Shown here piece by piece: positions 5,500 to 7,506 of a DNA stretch of 7,506 bases. Position 1 is the first letter of the stretch. The number at the start of each line of letters is the position of its first letter. Origin of the DNA: Myxococcales bacterium. GTDB lineage: Bacteria; Myxococcota; Polyangia; Polyangiales; Polyangiaceae. The stretch spans positions 1 through 7,506 of the forward strand of contig JAGQIY010001372.1 of NCBI GenBank assembly GCA_020430865.1, read 5' to 3'. The notes under the pieces were generated by a model. That model saw nothing but the letters and a program-made list of their open reading frames with translations, made no database searches and was not told the DNA's origin. The translations under genes were made by a program, and so were the position numbers.

Positions 5500-6671
5500 A
5501 GGATCAGCTCCAGACGTCTCTTGCCGTCGGTTCGTCGGCGTGCGGCGAGCGCCGCCGCGAAATCGTCGTCGATGTGTTGCCAGACGAAGGGATCCGGGAA
5601 GCGTCGCGCGTGGCCCAGCACCCACTCAGCTGCAGCGCCACAGCCGCCGCCGCAGCTGGAGACATGCAGACAGCCATCGCAGAAGGCTGGGTGAACTCGA
5701 CGATACTCGCCGACCTCGGGTGCGTCGAGCAGCGCGCATAGATCCACGCCTGGGTCGAGCACGTCCGAGACGCCGCCAATGGCCGTCCTGTGCAGGGTGC
5801 AGTTCCTGAGCTTGCCGTCGGGGCCAAGGGCGAACTCCTGGGCGGCGGTGCCGACGGGGCAGCTACCGAAGCGGAGGTCAGGGAAACGCTCGACCTCCAC
5901 GGCGCAGGGCGGGACCGGCATCGTGCACGAGACCTGAAAGGCCTCCCTGCGAGATCTGGCAGTTGCCCCGAGGAAGCGGCTCCCGGACTCGAGGAAAGAC
6001 TGCGCCTGCGCGAAGGCGTCGAGCAGGTCGCGGCGACTGGGTAGCAGCGCCGCTGCGTGGCTCGCGGCGTAGCCAGCCGGGCTGAAGCGGCTGAGCGCGA
6101 TGTGGCGCACTCCAAGCCGCTCCCAGAGCTCGAGGATGGCTGCCAGCTGACTTGCATTCTGCCGAGTCACGACGACGCAGCCGACGACTGACACGCGGCG
6201 CTGGACGAGCTCGCGGATCCCACGGATCGTCGCCTCGAAGTGGCCCTCGCCGACGTGCGCTTCGTGGAGTTCCCGGTCAGCGCCGTTCAGCGTGATCTGG
6301 ACGAAGCGCAGATCATGACCTGCGAGTCGCTCGGCGAGCGCCGCGTCGATCAAGCCGCCGTTGCTGATCATCTGCGCGCCCACGCTGCGCTCGCGCAGCA
6401 ACTCGAGCAGCGGGAACAGCTCGCGGCTCGCGCACGGTTCACCACCCGTCAAGGTGACGTGATCCACGTGCCAGGCATCGAGCAGCCGGCGCAAGCGCCT
6501 CAGCTGCAGCCCCCCGGGCTCGAGGGGCCGGGGCGCTCCGGCGAACAACGAGCGGCCACCGTCCTCTCGCCACTCGTTGTAGCAGTAGCTGCACTTCTGA
6601 TTGCAGTAAGCGGTTAGCTCGACGGCGATGCTGCTCACCCTCGGCTTGCCTTGCTGCTCCCGCCGCCCCAT
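5496..6671 (-). CDS. radical SAM/SPASM peptide-maturase-like enzyme
   Basis: This 391-aa enzyme has the radical SAM cluster motif C23-x3-C27-x2-C30 (TAYCNQKCSYCYNEW), the SAM-binding GGEP at 76-79, and a C-terminal SPASM region. The latter shows C271-x14-G286-x4-C291 and C331-x2-C334-x5-C340-x3-C344 (CDGCLHVSSCGGGC). Enzymes of this family modify ribosomal peptides or proteins, for example thioether or C-C crosslinking and formylglycine formation. The seventh SPASM cysteine expected after C344 is missing, while C249 and C256 upstream could serve as ligands. No PqqD-like recognition domain is fused at the N-terminus. The ATG at 6671 is preferred; an in-frame TTG at 6707 would add 12 residues but would overlap the putative -35. 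It is the first gene of the operon and is coupled through ATGA to the lipoprotein gene. Confidence 0.92.
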   Translation of the reverse strand: MGRREQQGKPRVSSIAVELTAYCNQKCSYCYNEWREDGGRSLFAGAPRPLEPGGLQLRRLRRLLDAWHVDHVTLTGGEPCASRELFPLLELLRERSVGAQMISNGGLIDAALAERLAGHDLRFVQITLNGADRELHEAHVGEGHFEATIRGIRELVQRRVSVVGCVVVTRQNASQLAAILELWERLGVRHIALSRFSPAGYAASHAAALLPSRRDLLDAFAQAQSFLESGSRFLGATARSRREAFQVSCTMPVPPCAVEVERFPDLRFGSCPVGTAAQEFALGPDGKLRNCTLHRTAIGGVSDVLDPGVDLCALLDAPEVGEYRRVHPAFCDGCLHVSSCGGGCGAAAEWVLGHARRFPDPFVWQHIDDDFAAALAARRRTDGKRRLELIL

Positions 6672-6677
6672 CGACTC

Positions 6678-6707
6678 AGCATAGCAAGCGCGTTGGCCCT
6701 GTCTCAA
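6678..6707 (-). promoter_or_regulatory. candidate sigma70 promoter of the radical SAM operon
   Basis: On the minus strand TTGAGA (6707-6702, 5 of 6 to consensus) and TATGCT (6683-6678, 4 of 6) are spaced by 18 bp. Only 6 bases lie between the -10 and the ATG at 6671, so the mRNA would start at or beside the start codon, consistent with the lack of a Shine-Dalgarno there. Confidence 0.4.
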
Positions 6708-6779
6708 AGCGTCGCACCGTACACCGTCACTTCAGCTTTATTCGTCTGGCGTTCGCCGTGACGTCGCTCTCGTCGCCCG

Positions 6780-6950
6780 CGAGTCGGCGTGCTCGGGCTT
6801 CCTGGTTGTGGGAAGGCTCGCTTCGCATTACTCAGGCGAATACGTGGTGCGCAGCCGCGGCCTTCACGGTGTTTCCTCGAGTCAACGACTCGGACGCTCG
6901 GCGCATCGCCGGGCGAGCCACCCATCGGTTCACGCTGCCGTTCACGAGTC
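6780..6950. promoter_or_regulatory. cluster of CGAGTC elements with one perfect inverted repeat
   Basis: The 294-bp gap between the divergent operon and the secreted-protein gene has no convincing gene. It contains CGAGTC at 6780-6785, 6878-6883 and 6945-6950. The middle copy pairs with GACTCG (6887-6892) across AAC to make a perfect 15-bp inverted repeat. A related CGACTC (6672-6677) sits against the operon's start codon. A shared regulator for the two divergent transcripts is possible but unproven. Confidence 0.3.
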
Positions 6951-6965
6951 TGGATCAGTTTGAGT

Positions 6966-7506
6966 ATGCGAGTTTCAGTGGTGCCTTGGGCGCTGTTGCT
7001 GTTCACCGCACCGGCGTTGGCGAGTGAGTTCGACGCGCGGGGCGAGTTCTCCTTCGAGCCGCAGGCTGTCTATCGCCTGGGCTTCGAGGCGAACGAAGAC
7101 CCGTTCGGGCAGGCGGGCGCAGGTGGTCGAGCAAGTGCTGGTAGCGGGGGGCAACCGGCTGGCGGTAGCGCTGGTGCCGGAGTCGGCGGCGCGGGCGCGT
7201 CCAGCGGTGGCGCCGGTGGAGACCCTGGGCTGGACACGCCGGAGGTCGAGGACGCTCTCGAGGGCCAGCGCGTGCTCCAGCTCGGTGTGTATGATGGCTA
7301 TGATTTCCCTGTGGCATTGCCGGCGGCGCCGAGGCGCTACTCGGCCACGGTCTGGGCCCGGGAGGGCGAGGTGGTCGCGACCCTGGAGCTCTCGGACGCA
7401 GCAGGCCGATCCGTCGACTTTGCGGCGTTCTTTCCTACCGGACGCACCACGAGTGACGGTTGGTACGAGCTGAAGAGCAACCCGCTCAACATCGACGGCC
7501 CGAGCA
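6966..7506 (+). CDS. secreted protein with Gly-rich linker and beta-rich domain, 3' end cut by window
   Basis: About 180 codons are open to the window end without a stop. The product begins with a clear Sec signal peptide, MRVSVVPWALLLFTAPALA, with an ALA cleavage site before Ser20. A short mature N-terminus (20-47) is followed by a Gly/Ala/Ser-rich linker (48-85, for example GGSAGAGVGGAGASSGGAGG), a type common in myxobacterial envelope proteins. From about 93 a beta-rich domain starts (VLQLGVYDGYDFPV, RYSATVWAREGEVVATLELS, TTSDGWYELKSNPLNIDG) that recalls galactose-binding-like or CBM-type beta-sandwiches, but this is a resemblance only. Mature part so far has no cysteine, so it is not a lipoprotein. 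No good Shine-Dalgarno precedes the ATG; TTG at 6960 is an alternative. It is divergent from the radical SAM operon, and a link with it is open. Confidence 0.8.
   Translation, partial: MRVSVVPWALLLFTAPALASEFDARGEFSFEPQAVYRLGFEANEDPFGQAGAGGRASAGSGGQPAGGSAGAGVGGAGASSGGAGGDPGLDTPEVEDALEGQRVLQLGVYDGYDFPVALPAAPRRYSATVWAREGEVVATLELSDAAGRSVDFAAFFPTGRTTSDGWYELKSNPLNIDGPS

Noticed and set aside
2782..5694. A 970-codon open frame on the plus strand
   Set aside because: It runs antisense to the whole B12/radical SAM gene and the lipoprotein gene, and overlaps the end of the 272-aa gene. The translation has no recognisable motif; it is a frame kept open by high GC opposite a real gene.
6725..6763. CGTCAC and GTGACG inverted repeat
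   Set aside because: The arms are 6 bp with a 27-base spacer, which is expected by chance in a GC-rich intergenic region.
6704..7006. A 100-codon minus-strand frame upstream of the SPASM gene
   Set aside because: It is Arg-rich with no motif, overlaps the signal peptide of the secreted-protein gene and the putative promoter, and lacks support from a Shine-Dalgarno.
6758..7027. An 89-codon plus-strand frame
   Set aside because: It overlaps the secreted-protein gene in another frame, and that gene has a clear signal peptide; no motif is visible here.

Overview
The window is GC-rich and dense. It carries gene types typical of Myxococcota (Deltaproteobacteria), above all the order Polyangiales: a B12-dependent radical SAM enzyme, a small Ser/Ala/Pro-rich lipoprotein with repeated Cys-Pro motifs, and a secreted protein with a long Gly/Ala/Ser linker. 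The taxonomic guess is inference from style only. No rRNA, tRNA, CRISPR array, insertion sequence or integrase was seen.

Left part (1-1932): a class I SAM-dependent methyltransferase on the minus strand, cut by the window start, is divergent from a LysR-type regulator on the plus strand. They share an 86-bp intergenic region with a 15-bp palindrome and back-to-back TATA-like boxes, the usual layout of a LysR regulator and its target. An A-type iron-sulfur carrier (ErpA/IscA type) follows on the minus strand, tail-to-tail with the regulator and only 8 bp away.

Centre (2069-6671): the most interesting part. Three minus-strand genes form a tight operon read from right to left. They are a radical SAM/SPASM enzyme (391 aa), a 145-aa predicted lipoprotein carrying three PCLxP motifs (4-bp ATGA overlap with the enzyme gene), and a 721-aa protein that joins an N-terminal B12-binding domain, a radical SAM domain and a C-terminal protein-isoaspartate-methyltransferase-like domain (12 bp downstream). 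A plus-strand gene for an unrecognised 272-aa protein runs into this operon from the other side and shares a CTAG with it, so that the four bases supply both stop codons. The arrangement looks like a RiPP-style peptide modification cassette: a small Cys-motif substrate between two radical SAM enzymes. I do not recognise it as a characterised system. Substrate and chemistry are inferred.

Right part (6672-7506): a 294-bp divergent intergenic region holds a plausible promoter for the operon and several CGAGTC elements, one pair forming a perfect inverted repeat. It is followed by the start of a plus-strand gene for a secreted protein (signal peptide, Gly-rich linker, beta-rich domain) that runs off the window. 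ErpA next to three Fe-S-dependent protein domains fits a supply role, although A-type carriers are housekeeping proteins and the proximity may be chance.
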